A stretch of DNA of 64,000 nucleotides from Auriscalpium vulgare (lineage: Eukaryota; Basidiomycota; Agaricomycetes; Russulales; Auriscalpiaceae), in NCBI GenBank assembly GCA_019915015.1, contig JAHBBC010000017.1, forward strand, positions 682,001 through 746,000. Reading direction: 5' to 3'. The position numbers and the translations under genes are program-made. The notes under the pieces are model-generated. The model searched no databases. It had not been told where the DNA came from and saw only the letters and a program-made list of their open reading frames with translations. Each line of letters opens with the position of its first letter. Position 1 is the stretch's first letter. Shown piece by piece: positions 46,906 through 59,538 of the stretch.

Positions 46906-49278
46906 ATGGAATTCGGGGAAGCGCTACGCACCGCGACAAGGCCGCTCAACGTTTTGATCGAGATTATCGGTGCGAGCGTTTATCGACTCATCAATTTATC
47001 TCATTTAGTGATGTTGGCCCCCCGTTCGTCCAGTCTTCTTCATCCTCTATGTTCTATTTAACTGGCTCGTATACCCGCGATACTTTTCGCCTCTCCGACA
47101 CCTCCCTGGCCCCCCACTCGAGAACACGATCCTCGGCCACTTTGGCGCGATCATTAAATCTGGGGGTAGCACCCTCCAAATGGGATGGGTGAAGAAGTAC
47201 GGCGGTGTAGTGCGCTCTGTCGGCCCGCTTGGCAAGGAACGGCTGCTTATGCTGCAGCCGGAGGCCCTCCATAAGATCCTTGTGTCCGACTGGATGGACT
47301 ATCCAAAGGTGAGCCCGCCCTGGTATGCGCGTCAACAGACGATTTATTGATGGCCCATGGGCGGTAGCCGAACTTCCTGAGAAAAATCCTTGGACTGGTA
47401 GCGGGATATGGCCTCTTGGCGGTCACGGGCAACGAGCACAGGCAGATGCGCAAGGCGATGAACCCCGCTTTCTCTCTCCCCAACCTCATGGCGCGTGAGT
47501 CGACATTGTCTTGATAAATCAGACATTATTCATATCTTTGTGCGTCAGAGACGGACATGTACTTCGACGCAATCAACACGTACGTGTGGCCAGATTATTT
47601 CTTGCAGAGGGGTTTATTGTCTCACCATATTATTAGTCTCGTCGGCGTGCTGAAGGCTCAGATTGCTCGGGTCCCTGAGCCTTCGAAGGGGAAGGTGTTT
47701 CCCATGTACGAGTGGAGTAAGTGTGCTCTTACATCGCTTGCCTCTTCGCGATCTTACTCCAGTCAATTGACAGTGAGCAAAGTCACGCTCGATGTCATCT
47801 GTGCAACTGGCTTCGGATATTACCCGAACTCATTGTTGAATCCTGATGATGAACTGACGGACGCGTACGATGATCTGATTGGACTTCAATCAGGTGCGTG
47901 CCAGTGCACAATCATAAGTCGGTCTTCTGAGTGTAGTGCCCGTATCAGGCTTAAACCTCGCCAAATTTTCCGGGGTAGTGGCGTTACCAGGAATGGCGCG
48001 CTTCCTCACCTCGGAGACTGGCTATAAGTTTCGTAACTTGTGGAAGGTGGTCTCCGGCCTCGGTATGTGCTGTCTCCTGGCTCAACGGCCAGCGTCCCGC
48101 TATCCATGGCACCGCTCATGTGTTTGCTTGATGCAGCGTCTGTGTCGACTTTCATTGACTCTCTGTATCGTCTCCGGCGCGTATCGCGGAAAATGCTCGC
48201 AGAGAAGCTTGCAGATAGCGCAGTAAACGTGGACGACTTCTCAGCCAAGAAAGACATCATGAGCTTGCTCGTGCGCGCGCGCAATGGCGAAACGAAGGAT
48301 GGGTACAAGCTTAGCGACGACGCCCTCGTTGACCAAGTCGTGAGTCTGTTCGGGGGGCTGTTTTTGTGCATGACTCAAGTACTCACGCTTTCCATCAGTT
48401 GACATTTTTGGGCGCTGGACACGAAACTACTGCCTCTGGCCTGTCTTGGGTGTTTAAGACCCTTATTCTTCGCTTATCTTGACACTCATTACATTCTCCA
48501 GAGCCTGTGGCTTCTCGCTACCCATCCAGAGGTCCAACAAAGGCTTCGCGACGAAGTTGATCCCATATTTGCAGAGACGGACCGCCCAGAATATCGTGTT
48601 CTCAAAGACCTCACAATGCTCGACTGTGTTGTGTGCGCATCGCTGCCCTTCTCTCTGAGAATACCAGAGCTGACAGACCGCAATCAGCATGGAGAGCCTA
48701 CGCGTGATGCCGCCTGTGCCTATGACGGTCCGCGAGGCTACGAAGAGCGACTGGATCGGAGGCGTCTACGTCCCGAAGGGCACGCTGTTCCAAATTCCGG
48801 TGCGCCCCTTTTCTCCGTGCTCTGTACGCTACTCAAGCTGATGGGATGATATAGCTCCGTGTTGTCAACACTTGGGAGGAAACCTGGGGCCCTGACGCCG
48901 ACCAGTTCCGCCCTGAACGCTGGCTCGACCTTCCGTCAACATACAACCCGACCTTCTCGATGATGTCATTTATCGCGGGCCCGAAAGCCTGCATCGGCAG
49001 GACCATGGGGATCTCCGAGATGAAGGCCGTCCTTGCGTGAGTCAGGCGCACATCGTGCCTGTCTGGTTTTGACAGCACATTTATCTCCACAGGGCGATGG
49101 TAGCGAATTTCGAATTCGCGCCGTCGTACGAGGGCCAGATTGCCCATCCGACAGCCGCGATAACGATGAGTACGTGTTCTGAGCTGATGCTGCTGAAGTA
49201 GTTTTGCTAATGATGATGGTCGTATTATCAGAGCCGGCAGACAATATGCCTCTGCTTGTGACCCTCGTTCGCAAGTGA
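46906..49278 (+). CDS. Cytochrome P450, tandem copy A
   Basis: Microsomal haem monooxygenase. The start at 46906 gives MEFGEALRTATRPLN, then a membrane helix (FFILYVLFNWLVYPRYF), the hinge LPGPPLENTILGHFG, the C-helix region EHRQMRKAMNPAFS, I-helix TFLGAGHETTASGLSW with the oxygen-activating Thr, and the ExxR motif in MESLRVMPPVP. The PERW-type FRPERWLDLP and the haem loop FIAGPKACIGRT with the axial Cys (near 48990) follow; it ends PADNMPLLVTLVRK. About twelve short introns. Between the N-terminal residues and the membrane helix the frame changes twice; one base is missing near 47028 relative to copy C, shared with copy B. Reductase partner and substrate are unknown. Confidence 0.85.
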
Positions 49279-49514
49279 TTATGTGCATCGGACGATAACA
49301 TGGCGGTCATGTCACGGTTTCATTGTAGACTCTAGAGCCCGTTTGGCATGGATTAATGGACATTCTTTACGCAAATATCCCTGTACCTTCTGCTTCATAA
49401 TATTCAAACACATTGGACTGAATAATAGGAACGGTCGTGAGGACAAGCATGGATGGTTTTACAGATAAAACATCATACGCAATTAGGACAGTCCGTTCTT
49501 GCATGAAGCGTCTC

Positions 49515-49690
49515 TGGTAAGGGGGCTACGTCAGATGAGGAATAAAGCGGGACCATGGGATAGATAGAGAATCCTCCACAGGCAAGGACCTGAGCGTCAT
49601 GCGATATATGAGCGTCAGGCATCAACATATACTGGTAACAAGCCTCACCTTTAGATATAAGATACATGTTCGACGACCGGGGGCGCTGGC
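49515..49690 (-). pseudogene. Relic of the polytopic membrane protein gene (3' end)
   Basis: The minus strand still reads a terminal SRFIPHLT-type end. The segment matches 54835-54970, the 3' end of the complete gene at 54838-56260, but the rest is missing. It shows that the duplicated unit once held P450 plus membrane protein. Confidence 0.6.
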
Positions 49691-50405
49691 ATGCTGGTAC
49701 TAGTGAGCTAAGAGCCCCAGTTTCTTTCAAGCCAATATATGCACACGCGCGATGACGCCCACCAGTCACATAGATATGGGTATTGCAAGTCCCGGGCGTC
49801 GAAGAGTCCTAGTCATCAGGAGCCAGGGTCCGTCGTCGCATAGCTTTCAGGCTGCCAGCTCAGGCAATTGAAAAGGGCGTGGAGATAGCACACAGCTCGG
49901 GCTCGTCCTGCCTGCGAACGCGTCGATGCTATAGAGCGGGCGCACGTAGAGGGACTCGCCAAGGTGGTGTTCCCGAATCGGCGGAATTGCCTGAGAGAGA
50001 TCGTGCTCAATGCATTGAGCGAGAGCGCGACGGGATAGACTCAGAAGAGTGTGGCTTTCGACAAGGTAAGTAAGTAAGCTGTGCACCGCTGAGTTAACGT
50101 TATTTCTTGCCGCTCGGAAGGTCATTTGACCCCACAGCACACAGGCAGAGGTGTCTGGAGAGATCTCGCAGCTGGCCCAGAGCTTTACGGATGGGAGGAT
50201 GCGCGCTGATGCGGCGCGGCCGGCGGCATGCGTGTCAGATAGATGATCCCTGAGCTTGCGAAGGGTTGAATCTAGCTACTCTGCCTCAGGGAGACTAGCA
50301 TGCGTACGTCATCACGTTATCCTGCTGACTCCGAGTCGGAGTCTGCCGCGGCCCCGTCGTCGTTGTCCTAGTCTACGTGAACCCTCACACAATGATCATG
50401 ATCGT
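49691..50405. other. Intergenic, no gene recognised
   Basis: Chance open frames only. A 41-base dispersed repeat copy lies at 50258-50298 and an imperfect palindrome GACTCCGAGTCGGAGTC at 50325-50341. Confidence 0.4.
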
Positions 50406-51585
50406 TGTCATCTCCGGCACATGTTGCAACGCTGCGCATGCTATATGGACCAGGTGAAACTGAAATCTCGAAGATCAAGCAGCAGGGCATCCGAGTCGAC
50501 CCACTGGATGCGGATATGGCGATATACTGCGAGCAGGTGCGTACGCTGTGTTCATCTACCAGGTAAATTAGACAGAGCTGACCTGGTACGGTCAATAGGT
50601 TGCGTGCGACTCATCCGAGCACGAACTTGAGTACATCCCACGGACGAAGTACGACACATCATCATTGACAAACAGTCGCATAAGCCCGGAGAACAAACGG
50701 TCGAGGTGCGCCGCTCTCGACCATCTTTCCTGATACGAGCATGGTAGAAATTGATATCTAGTCCAAATCTAGTCGCTGCTACCTAGGCGAGATTCTGCGT
50801 CTGCGAGCTTATCGATGACGGTGTGCTCTTCCTGTACCCAGCAGTGGCAAGATGTCTGTGCGCTTCGTGTGCCACTTCGTGCTCAGCGCGCCGATGCTCA
50901 TGCACTCGACCTGCGCGTGGAGCTAGGGCTCGAGCCACAGAGTGCCGAGAGCACAGATGGCTCAGCTTGCGTGGCTGTTCACCAACGTGGCGGTGTCAGG
51001 ATACAGCAACATGCGTGTGCACGCGACGAAGGTGAGCAGCACCTTGCTCTGGTAATAGGCCTACGAGATCAGCAGGAGGGGCTGTCCGCAGGGGCGCTTT
51101 CCTCGGCACAACCTCTCCCCGGGTATCCGTATCACTCGGAGAACACATATTTGATGTCCAACGACGCCCTGTTCATAATAGGTGGACAAACGTCAGATGC
51201 CTCACGAGTCAATACATCTCACTCCCGTAACTTGCTGGGGCGTGGGCTGAGCCATTCGACGGGGTGGGACATGCGCGAGGACGACGAGGACGATGCGCTG
51301 GTTCGGGCTCAAGCTCAGTCCATGCTCGCACTCGTCACCCGGTTCCGACTCAGACAGCAACGCCAATGCTGTATCGATGGCACTCACCACCCCATCTCTC
51401 CCCGCCCTCACGCCCTCCAAGCGTGCCCACTTCCTCGAGCACAGCTGGGTTTGCATCGAGGGCCGTCCCGGCCGCCAACACCGCGCATTTCTCAGAGAGC
51501 GGGGTCCGCCTAGGCTACGACGCGGATGACAAGAGCACCTGGCAGAAGGAGAAGGTGAGCAGAACAGTGTGCTCGCAGGCGCGGT
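50406..51585 (+). CDS. Unrecognised protein-coding fragment, possibly decayed
   Basis: Pieces that read like real exons follow one another on the plus strand: LRMLYGPGETEISKIKQQG up to a GTGCGT donor near 50538, VACDSSEHELEYIPRTKY after the AG at 50597-50598, CELIDDGVLFLYPAVA (50796-50846), MSVRFVCHFVLSAPMLMHS, MAQLAWLFTNVAVSGYSNM, DALFIIGGQTSDASRVN, an acidic DDEDDALVRAQAQSM and an end near ADDKSTWQKEK. Junctions after 50700 need frame changes, and no start codon or stop is fixed. I do not recognise the family. It lies between P450 A and B and could be a gene broken during the tandem duplication. Confidence 0.3.
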
Positions 51586-51684
51586 AGATATCATTGACGC
51601 AGTCGCAGATCCACATGCCGCGCCATTGCCAGATCCCAAGTGTTCAAGGACCGAGTCAGCGCTGATAGTCTAATTATGCGACCA

Positions 51685-52176
51685 CACTCCCAACGCCACG
51701 GAAATGTGCACATAGGCGCCCAAGTGTATAAATGGATGAATGTAGAGGTCCTGAGAAACGGTACAACAAGCGACGCGGCTGCTCAGCGGTCCAATGAAGC
51801 CGTCTTCGCAGGACTAGATAACCCTGTGTGTGGTGGCACATGAATGATTGAGGTGACATGAGCTTCGTCAAATTTTACTTGACCCTGACTACTTACTTCC
51901 TACCCGCAGGCGGCATACCAGTTGTATGTAACAGAGTTCAATTTTTTGGGGCGTTTGACATTGCTCATTATCACAATGATAGCCAAGGCACATGAGCAAT
52001 TGGCGGCGCCATGTTTTGTATCCATCTTGGTTGCGCCCAGCGCGCGTGCCTGCGGCCTAGGAGAGCCTAGGAGAGCCTACTAAACTATTAGATCTTGCTG
52101 TGGCGAAAGGTTATTTAAAGCGAAGCCACATCACTAAGGGCTCATCAAGTTGAGTTTCTCCCTTCCCGCGCACGCC
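51685..52176 (+). repeat. P450 upstream duplication, arm B
   Basis: Counterpart of 46377-46905; see there for shared blocks. A weaker version of the same region precedes P450 C (about 56850-57173). Confidence 0.7.
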
Positions 52177-54534
52177 ATGGAATTCGGGGAGGCGCTACGC
52201 AGCGCGACAAGGCCACTCAACGTTTTTATCGAGGTTCTCGGTGCGAGCATTTCTCGACTGATCAATTCATCGCATTTATGACGTTGACCCCGCGTTCGTC
52301 CAGTCATCTTCATCTTCTATGTTCTATTTAACTGGCTCGTATACCCGCGATACTTTTCGCCTCTCCGACACCTCCCTGGCCCCCCACTCGAGAACACGAT
52401 CCTCGGCCACTTTGGCGCGATCATCAAATCTGGGGGTAGCACCCTCCAGATGGGATGGGTGAAGAAGTACGGCGGTGTAGTGCGCTCTGTCGGCCCGCTT
52501 GGCAAGGAACGGTTGCTTATGCTGCAGCCGGAGGCCCTCCATAAGATTCTTGTGTCCGACTGGATGGACTATCCAAAGGTGAGCTCGCCCTGGTATGCGT
52601 GTCAACAGACGATTTTATTGATGGCCTATGGGCGGTAGCCAAACTTTCTGAGAAAAATTCTTGGACTGGGAGCGGGATATGGCCTCTTGGCGGTCACGGG
52701 CAACGAACACAGACAGATGCGCAAGGCGATGAGCCCCGCTTTCTCTCTCCCCAACCTCATGGCTCGTGAGTCGACATTGTCTCGATGAATTAGACATTAT
52801 TCATGTCTTTGGGCGTCAGAGACGGACATGTACTTCGACGCAATCACCACGTACGTGTGACCAGATTATTTCTTGGACAGGGCGTGTATCGTCTCACCAT
52901 ATTATTAGTCTCGTCGGCGTGCTGAAGGCTAAGATTGCTCGGGTCCCTGAGCCTTCGAAGGGGAAGGTGTTTCCCATGTACGAGTGGAGTAAGGGTCTCT
53001 TACATATCTTGCCTCTTCGCGATCTTACCTCAGTCAATTGACAGTGAGCAAAGTCACGCTCGATATCATCTGTGCAACTGGCTTCGGATATTACCCGAAC
53101 TCATTGTTGAATCCTGATGATGAGCTGACGGAAGCGTACGATGATCTCCTTGGCCTTCAATCAGGTGCGTTCTAGCACACAATTCTAAGTCGGTCTTCTG
53201 AGCTAATCGCCCGTCTCAGGCATAAACCTTGCCAAGATTTCCGGGGTAGTTGTATTACCAGGAATGCCGCGCTTTCTCGCCTCGGAAATTGGTTATAGAT
53301 GTCGTAACGTGTGGAAGGTGTTTGGCCCGCTCGGTAGGTTGGCTGCCGTCACGCTCATCAGCGCATCGCTGATGTGTTTGCTTGATACAGCTCCGATAGC
53401 GACCTTCATTGACTCTCTGCACCGTCTCCGCCGCCTATCACGGAAAATGCTTGCAGAGAAACTTGCAGATAGCGCAGTCAATGTGGACGACTTCTCGACG
53501 AAGAAAGATATCATGAGCTTGCTCGTGCGCGCGCGCAATGGCGAAACGAAGGATGGGTACAAGCTTAGCGACGAGGCTCTCGTTGACCAAGTCGTAAGTC
53601 TGTTTGGGGGGCGACTCTTGGGCATGTCTCACCCTTTCCAATAGTTGACATTTTTGGGCGCGGGACACGAAACTACTGCGTCTGGCCTCTCTTGGGTGCT
53701 TAAGACCATTGTCTCTCGCTTATCTTGGCACTCATTGTAATCTCCAGAGCCTGTGGCTTCTCGCTACCCATCCAGAGGTCCAACAAAGGCTTCGCGAAGA
53801 GGTTGCTCCCATATTCGCGGAGACGGACCGCCCAGAATACCGTGTCCTCAAAGATCTCACAATGCTCGACTGTGTTGTGTGCGCATCGCTGCCATCATCT
53901 CTTCAAAGACTTGAGCTGACAGACCGCATTCAGCATGGAAAGTCTACGCGTGCTACCGCCCGTGCCTATGACTGTCCGCGAGGCTACGAAGAGCGACTGG
54001 ATCGGAGGCGTATACGTCCCGAAGGGCACGCTGTTCCAAATTCCGGTGCGCCCTCTTTCTCCATGCTTTGTAGACGGCTCCAGCTGATGAGACGATATAT
54101 CATATAGCTCCGTGTTGTCAACACTTGGGAGGAAAACTGGGGCCCTGACGCCGACCAGTTCCGCCCTGAACGCTGGCTCGACCTTCCGTCAACATACAAC
54201 CCGACCTTCTCGATGATGTCATTTATCGCGGGCCCGAAAGCCTGCATCGGCAGGACCATGGGGATCTCCGAGATGAAGGCCGTCCTTGCGTGAGTTATCA
54301 GCACATCGTGCATGTCTGGTGTTTTTGGCAGCGAATTTATCTCCACAGGGCGATGGTAGCTAATTTCGAATTTGCGCCGTCGTATGCGGGCCAGGTCGCC
54401 CATCCGACAGCCGCCATAACGATGAGTACGTGTTCTGAGCTGGTGCTGCTGGAGTAGTATTGCTAATGATGATGGTCGTATGATCAGAGCCGGCAGACAA
54501 TATGCCTCTCCTGGTGACCCTCGTTTGCAAGTGA
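52177..54534 (+). CDS. Cytochrome P450, tandem copy B
   Basis: Nearly identical to copy A over most exons and several introns; the stretch 54120-54290 differs from 48855-49020 by about one base. Start at 52177 (MEFGEALRSATRPLN), then YVLFNWLVYPRYF, LPGPPLENTILGHFG, the I-helix block TFLGAGHETTASGLSW, MESLRVLPPVP with ExxR, FRPERWLDLP and the haem loop FIAGPKACIGRT; TGA at 54532-54534. It shares with copy A the one-base deficit before the membrane helix (near 52298). High identity extends into introns, which indicates a recent duplication or gene conversion with A. Confidence 0.85.
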
Positions 54535-54837
54535 TGATGGGAATCTGGATAGCACTGTATTCGTGTATACATTTCTTTACGCAGAGGTCACTGTACCTTC
54601 TGCTTCATCATATTCAGCCACATTATGGCACTTGAGTCATAGGCAAAGTCGTGAGGGCAACCGTAGATAGTAAACAGATGCAAAGTGCCCGTTCGGCGTT
54701 GCCAGCGCCTTCTGCGCTGGTAGGCGGCGCCACGAAATATGGTTCTTGCTTCTCGCACCGAGCTGGTTATATAATATCATATGTTGCCCACACATCTGTG
54801 GGGTGCTGAATGCAAGTGGCAAAGTGAGGTAAATAGG

Positions 54838-56260
54838 CTACGTCAGGTGAGGAATAAAGCGGGTCCATGGGATAGATTGATATGCCTCCGCAGGCAAGGA
54901 CCTGAGCGTAGTGATTGCCAGTGTGAGAAGAATGAGTCGAGTAAGCACATATACTGCAGCAAAGAGGGTCATGCACGCCACGAGGATAACATTCCCCGTC
55001 GCTGTGGTAAAGATGACCCTGTCTATATCACCGAGTGGCGACAACTCCCACAGAAGATAAATACAGGCTGCTGCGGGAAGAGCCACGATCATGACCGACG
55101 CTACACGCCAAAAGATGGCTTCAATGTGCGAAGGAAAGGCATAGCGCCACGCAACACAGTGTACCGCGCCGAAAACCGTCGCCGCCAAAAGAGAGACAGC
55201 ATCCGCGTGAGCGATTCTCTGGTCACTCGCAACTCCACCATAGAATGCCGGGACGCGCGAGACAGACCGCATATCGACGTCCCAGTCGTAGTCTCCGAAG
55301 ATGAGGTTCGCAAAGTGCCAAATCCCCTCGTCCGCATCCGCCATCCGGACGTCGCGGAGTTGCCCGGCGAAGCGAATAGGACCGCCAATGTTGAGCGGTT
55401 TGCTCCACCACGCGACGTACATCGCGACCGTGATGCTGGTGTACGCCAACGTCATGACCTCCAGCTGGGTGATTGGCAGGCCTGCCGCACGCCGCGCGAT
55501 GCACTGAACAATAAACCAGAGAGTCTGCAGGACCGCAAGTCCCTTGGAAAGTGCATCCCCCTGGCCTAGCGCTTCAATCTCCTCTTCTGTGGGTGGAATG
55601 AGCACTCCAGCTCCGACGAGGTCGACGACGTCCCAGGGCGAAAGCGGGTGGACGGGTTGTCCACCCTTGTATAGGTGATATCCCCCCATGATCACAAAGA
55701 ACCCGTGACGTATTGTACATTCTGCGACGCATTGGTGAGCACTTTGCTGCGGGATGGTGAGATAAGATACTGGACTGACCGGTGGACAGGTGCCCGACCT
55801 CCTCTTCGAATGTGACTGTTTGCGCTCTCAGACTCGACACTGCCAATTAAATAAGGTTGGAATCGAACTCACGTCGAGATGGATCTGAAGAGACATCGTG
55901 ACTCCGATGTCCTGCTCCAATCAGCTTCTTCGTCTTCCACGTTTCGCGGGCATGGCGCTGTGCACGGTTCAAGGCTTCCGCGACATCACGGGCATTGAGG
56001 CTCTGACGAACCGCCCACGCCAGGACCCATTCCGGCACAAGCAAGGCAACGGCAACGACCTTCGCCATATCCCAGACGTTCAGCAGTCGCGAGCGCATGT
56101 CGCGGGAGGGCCCTGGGATGTTCCGGTGGACTGCGGTCCAAACGCAGGCAAAGACGGTCGCCAGGCAGCTCAACACGATGTTGGTCACAGTCCTGCAGGA
56201 GTCGATATCTGTGCAAACCCTGGGGAGGATGGCAGTGGCGTTTGTAGAGTTTGTGGGCAT
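54838..56260 (-). CDS. Polytopic membrane protein of an expanded Agaricomycete family
   Basis: Start taken at 56258-56260 (MPTNSTNATAILPRVCTDIDS); an in-frame ATG lies six codons upstream. Exon 1 has CRTVTNIVLSCLATVFACVWTAVH, a first membrane helix, then NIPGPSRD and a second hydrophobic stretch. After an intron and a small, frame-uncertain middle part near 55700-55840, the main exon reads RHGFFVIMGGYHLYKGG. Four to five further helices follow, with LPITQLEVMTLAYTSI, YVAWWSKPLNI and IYLLWELSPLGDIDRV, ending TRFIPHLT. I know this pattern as a common, uncharacterised family of mushroom-forming fungi; no biochemical role is established. It sits tail to tail with P450 B and head to head with P450 C. 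Confidence 0.7.
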
Positions 56261-57173
56261 AGTGATGAGGGCGAACACGAGAAGTCGTCAAGCCTGAGGA
56301 AGAGCATCATTGGACTGCTGTCGAACCAGGCGCCCTCGGCGTCAAGCTGCAATACCAACGGCCGGAGAATGAACGCCAGTAAGATACTTGGCGGAAGTTT
56401 TTCGTGGTCGTGCCGCTTCGTGCCCCGCGAGTTTGCACGGTCCCAGCATGCTGCTTGGCACGCTTGGCTGTGTGTGCGGACTCGCTCGGCGGGCCCACGG
56501 CATGGAGTTCGAAGGACGGCACTGGGGTTCGAAGGATGGAACTGGGGAGTTCGAAGGACGGCACTAGGGACTCTAGGGAGTTCGAAGGACGGCGCACATG
56601 TAGGTGGTCCGAGTGCGGGAGGAGAGGGGGCCCGGGATTGAAGGCAGGCTGGTTTTTATGTTATAGTGTATAGAGTGTGAAGGACGTGCTAGAGCCAAGA
56701 CAATATTGAAGATGTTTTGCCGTTGTCCGAAATTCGAAATTAAAGCGAGCAGAGAGGGGTGGCGGGGGTCCGGGTCTGACGTGGGGCAGTCGTGGGGTCC
56801 TCTAGTGTAAGTTAATCGCGCAGGCTGGCCCCCCGAAGTTTCCGACTTCAACTGTGAGCTTCGTCGTGCTCTTTGATTCTGACTGCAGGCAGCATGATAT
56901 TGTATGTGTGAAGCATCTATCAATCGTTTCCGGGCGTGCATTGCTCCGTGGATAGTCGAGGCAGGTGAGTATAGATGTGAGCAGGTGACTGCGCGGGGAG
57001 TTCAGCCGGGTGCAATTGGACTCCGCAGCAGATGAGGACCGTCCCCGGAGTGGAGAGCACTTCTTTGACTTTCACCTCTCGCCGTGCTTATAGCGCGATC
57101 GTCACAGGTTATTTCAACCGACGCTTCATCACTAACCTCGCCTTGGCTTTCTTTCTCCCTTTCCGAGCACGCC
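56261..57173. other. Divergent region between membrane protein gene and P450 C
   Basis: About 900 bases with no gene. It contains the TTCGAAGG repeat at 56514-56594 and, near 56850-56950, traces of the P450 upstream duplication. Confidence 0.45.
56514..56594. repeat. Degenerate tandem repeat GGAGTTCGAAGGACGGCAC
   Basis: Four units with core GTTCGAAGGA(C/T)GG, spaced about 20-32 bases. Each core contains the palindrome TTCGAA. Confidence 0.8.
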
Positions 57174-59538
57174 ATGGATTTCGGGACAGCGCTACACAGC
57201 GCGACAAGGCCGCTCAATGTTGTGATCGAGCTCATCGGTGCGAGCATCTCTCAACTCAACCACAGCAGTCAATATTGATGTTGGGCCCTTCGTTCCAGGC
57301 ATCATCATCATTTATGTCTTGTTTAATTGGCTCGTATATCCGCGCTACTTCTCGCCTCTCCGACGCGTCCCCGGCCCCCCGCTCGAGAACACTATCCTTG
57401 GGCACTTTGGCGCCATTGTCTTCTCTGAGGCTGGCGCCATTCAAACGGAATGGGTGAAGAAGTACGGCGGTGTAGTGCGCTGTGTCGGCCCGCTTGGCAA
57501 GGAACGGTTGATAGTGATGCGGCCGGAATCCCTGCACAAGATTCTTGTGTCCGACTGGGTAGACTATCCAAGGGTGAGCTCATACTGTCATACTTTGTTT
57601 GATGATGATTTTAATGATGGCTCATGGGCGGCAGCCGGAATTTATGAGAAATATCCTTGGACTGTCCGCGGGATACGGCCTCTTGACGGTCACGGGCGAC
57701 GAGCACAGGCACATGCGCAAGGCGATGAACCCCGCTTTTTCGCTTCCCAATCTTATGGCGCGTGAGTCGACATTGTCCTCACGCCGAGACATTGTTCATA
57801 TCGCTGTGCGTCAGAGACGGACATGTATTTCGACGCAATCAACACGTACGTGTGGCCAAATGTTCCTTGCACAACGCGTGTTTTGTCTCACAATATCATT
57901 AGCCTCGTCGGCGTGGTGAAGGCTCAAATTGATCGAGTTCCTGAGCCGTCCGAGGGGAAGGTGATACCCGTTTACGAATGGAGTATGTGTGCTTCTGCCA
58001 TCACATACCTCTTCGCGGTCTTACCCCAAAGTTGACAGTGAGCAAAGTTACGCTCGATATCATCTGCGAAACTGCCTTCGGATATCACCCGAACTCCCTA
58101 TTAAACCCCAATAATGAGCTGACGGAAGCGTACGAAGACCTCATTGGCCTTCAGTCAGGTGTGTTCCTGCGCACAAGTCATATGTCCGTTTTTCTAAGTG
58201 CAGTGCCCGTCTCAGGCATAAACCTTGCCAAGATTTCCGGTGTAGTTGCATTACCAAAAATGCCGCGCTTCCTCACCTCAGAGATTGGCTATAAGTGTCG
58301 TAACCTGTGGAAGGTTGTCCCCGGTCTTGGTGTGTGCTGTCTCCTGGCTCAAAAACCAGTCGTCCGGCTATTCATGGCATTACTCATGTTTTTGCTTGAT
58401 GCAGCGCCTGTAGCGACCTTCGTCGACTCTTTGCACCGTATCCGACGCATATCACGAGAAATGCTCGCAGAGAAGCTCGCTGACACCGCGGTAAACGTAG
58501 ACGACACCTCGACAAAGAAAGATATCATGAGCTTGCTCGTGCGCGCACGCAATGGCGAAACAAAGGATGGGTACAGGCTGAGCGACAAGGCTCTTGTTGA
58601 CCAAGTCGTGCGTCATTCTGGAGGATTTACCGTGCATGTCTAACTCTTTCCACCTTCCATCAGTTGACGTTTTTGGGCGCTGGACACGAGACTACTGCCT
58701 CTGGACTGTCTTGGGTATCTTCAATCCAATTCGTTTTGGAACAAGCTTCTCAATCCTATTTTTCAGAGCCTTTGGCTTCTCGCTAACAATCCGGTGGCTC
58801 AACAAAAGCTCCGCGACGAGGTTGCTCCCATCTTCGCGGAGACGGACCGCCCAGAATACCGTGTCCTCAAAGACCTCACGATGCTCGACTGTGTTGTGTG
58901 CGCATTTCTGCCCTCCTCTCTTCAAAGACTAGAGCTGACAGACCGCATTCAGCATGGAAAGCCTACGCGTGATGCCGCCCGTGCCTATGACGATCCGCGA
59001 GGCTGCGAAGACCGACTGGATCGAAGGCGTCTATGTCCCGAAGGGCACGCTCTTCCACATCCCGGTGCGCCCCCTTTCCCCACAATCTGTGCGCGGCTGA
59101 AGCTATATAATGGGATGATATATAGCTGCGTGCCGTCAACACATGGGAAGCGATTTGGGGCCCTGACGCCGAACAGTTCCGCCCTGAGCGCTGGCTTGAC
59201 CTTCCGTCGACATACAATTCAACCTTCTCGATGCTGTCATTTATCGCCGGCCCGCACGCCTGCATCGGCAAGACGATGGCCATCTCCGAGATGAAGGCTG
59301 TCCTTGCGTAAGTTCTCTGCATATTGTGCCTGTCAAAAAGCTTTGACTGCTCCACAGGGCGATGGTGGCGAGTTTCGAATTCGCGCCGTCGTATGAGGGC
59401 CAGGTCGCCCATCCAACGGCCGCGATAACGATGAGTGCGTTGTTTGTCGCTGCTGGTGTACTTTGGCTGATGATGATGGCCATACTTTCAGAGCCGGCAG
59501 ACAATATGCCTCTGCTGGTGACCGCCGTGCGCAAGTGA
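57174..59538 (+). CDS. Cytochrome P450, tandem copy C
   Basis: Third paralogue, more diverged. The start at 57174 gives MDFGTALHSATRPLN. The membrane helix part reads VGPFVPGIIIIYVLFNWLVY, the hinge VPGPPLENTILGHFG, C-helix EHRHMRKAMNPAFS, I-helix TFLGAGHETTASGLSW, MESLRVMPPVP for ExxR and FRPERWLDLP. The haem loop is FIAGPHACIGKT with the axial Cys near 59267; stop TGA 59536-59538. In contrast to A and B the region from VGPFVP into the membrane helix is in one frame. The link to the N-terminal exon still needs a very short intron or an indel near 57240-57275. Possible product: oxidation enzyme of the same or related substrate class. Confidence 0.85.

Noticed and set aside
50823..51035. Cysteine-rich 70-codon frame as a small secreted peptide
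   Set aside because: No signal peptide, and an overlapping frame is more protein-like; Cys-rich reading is a frame artefact.
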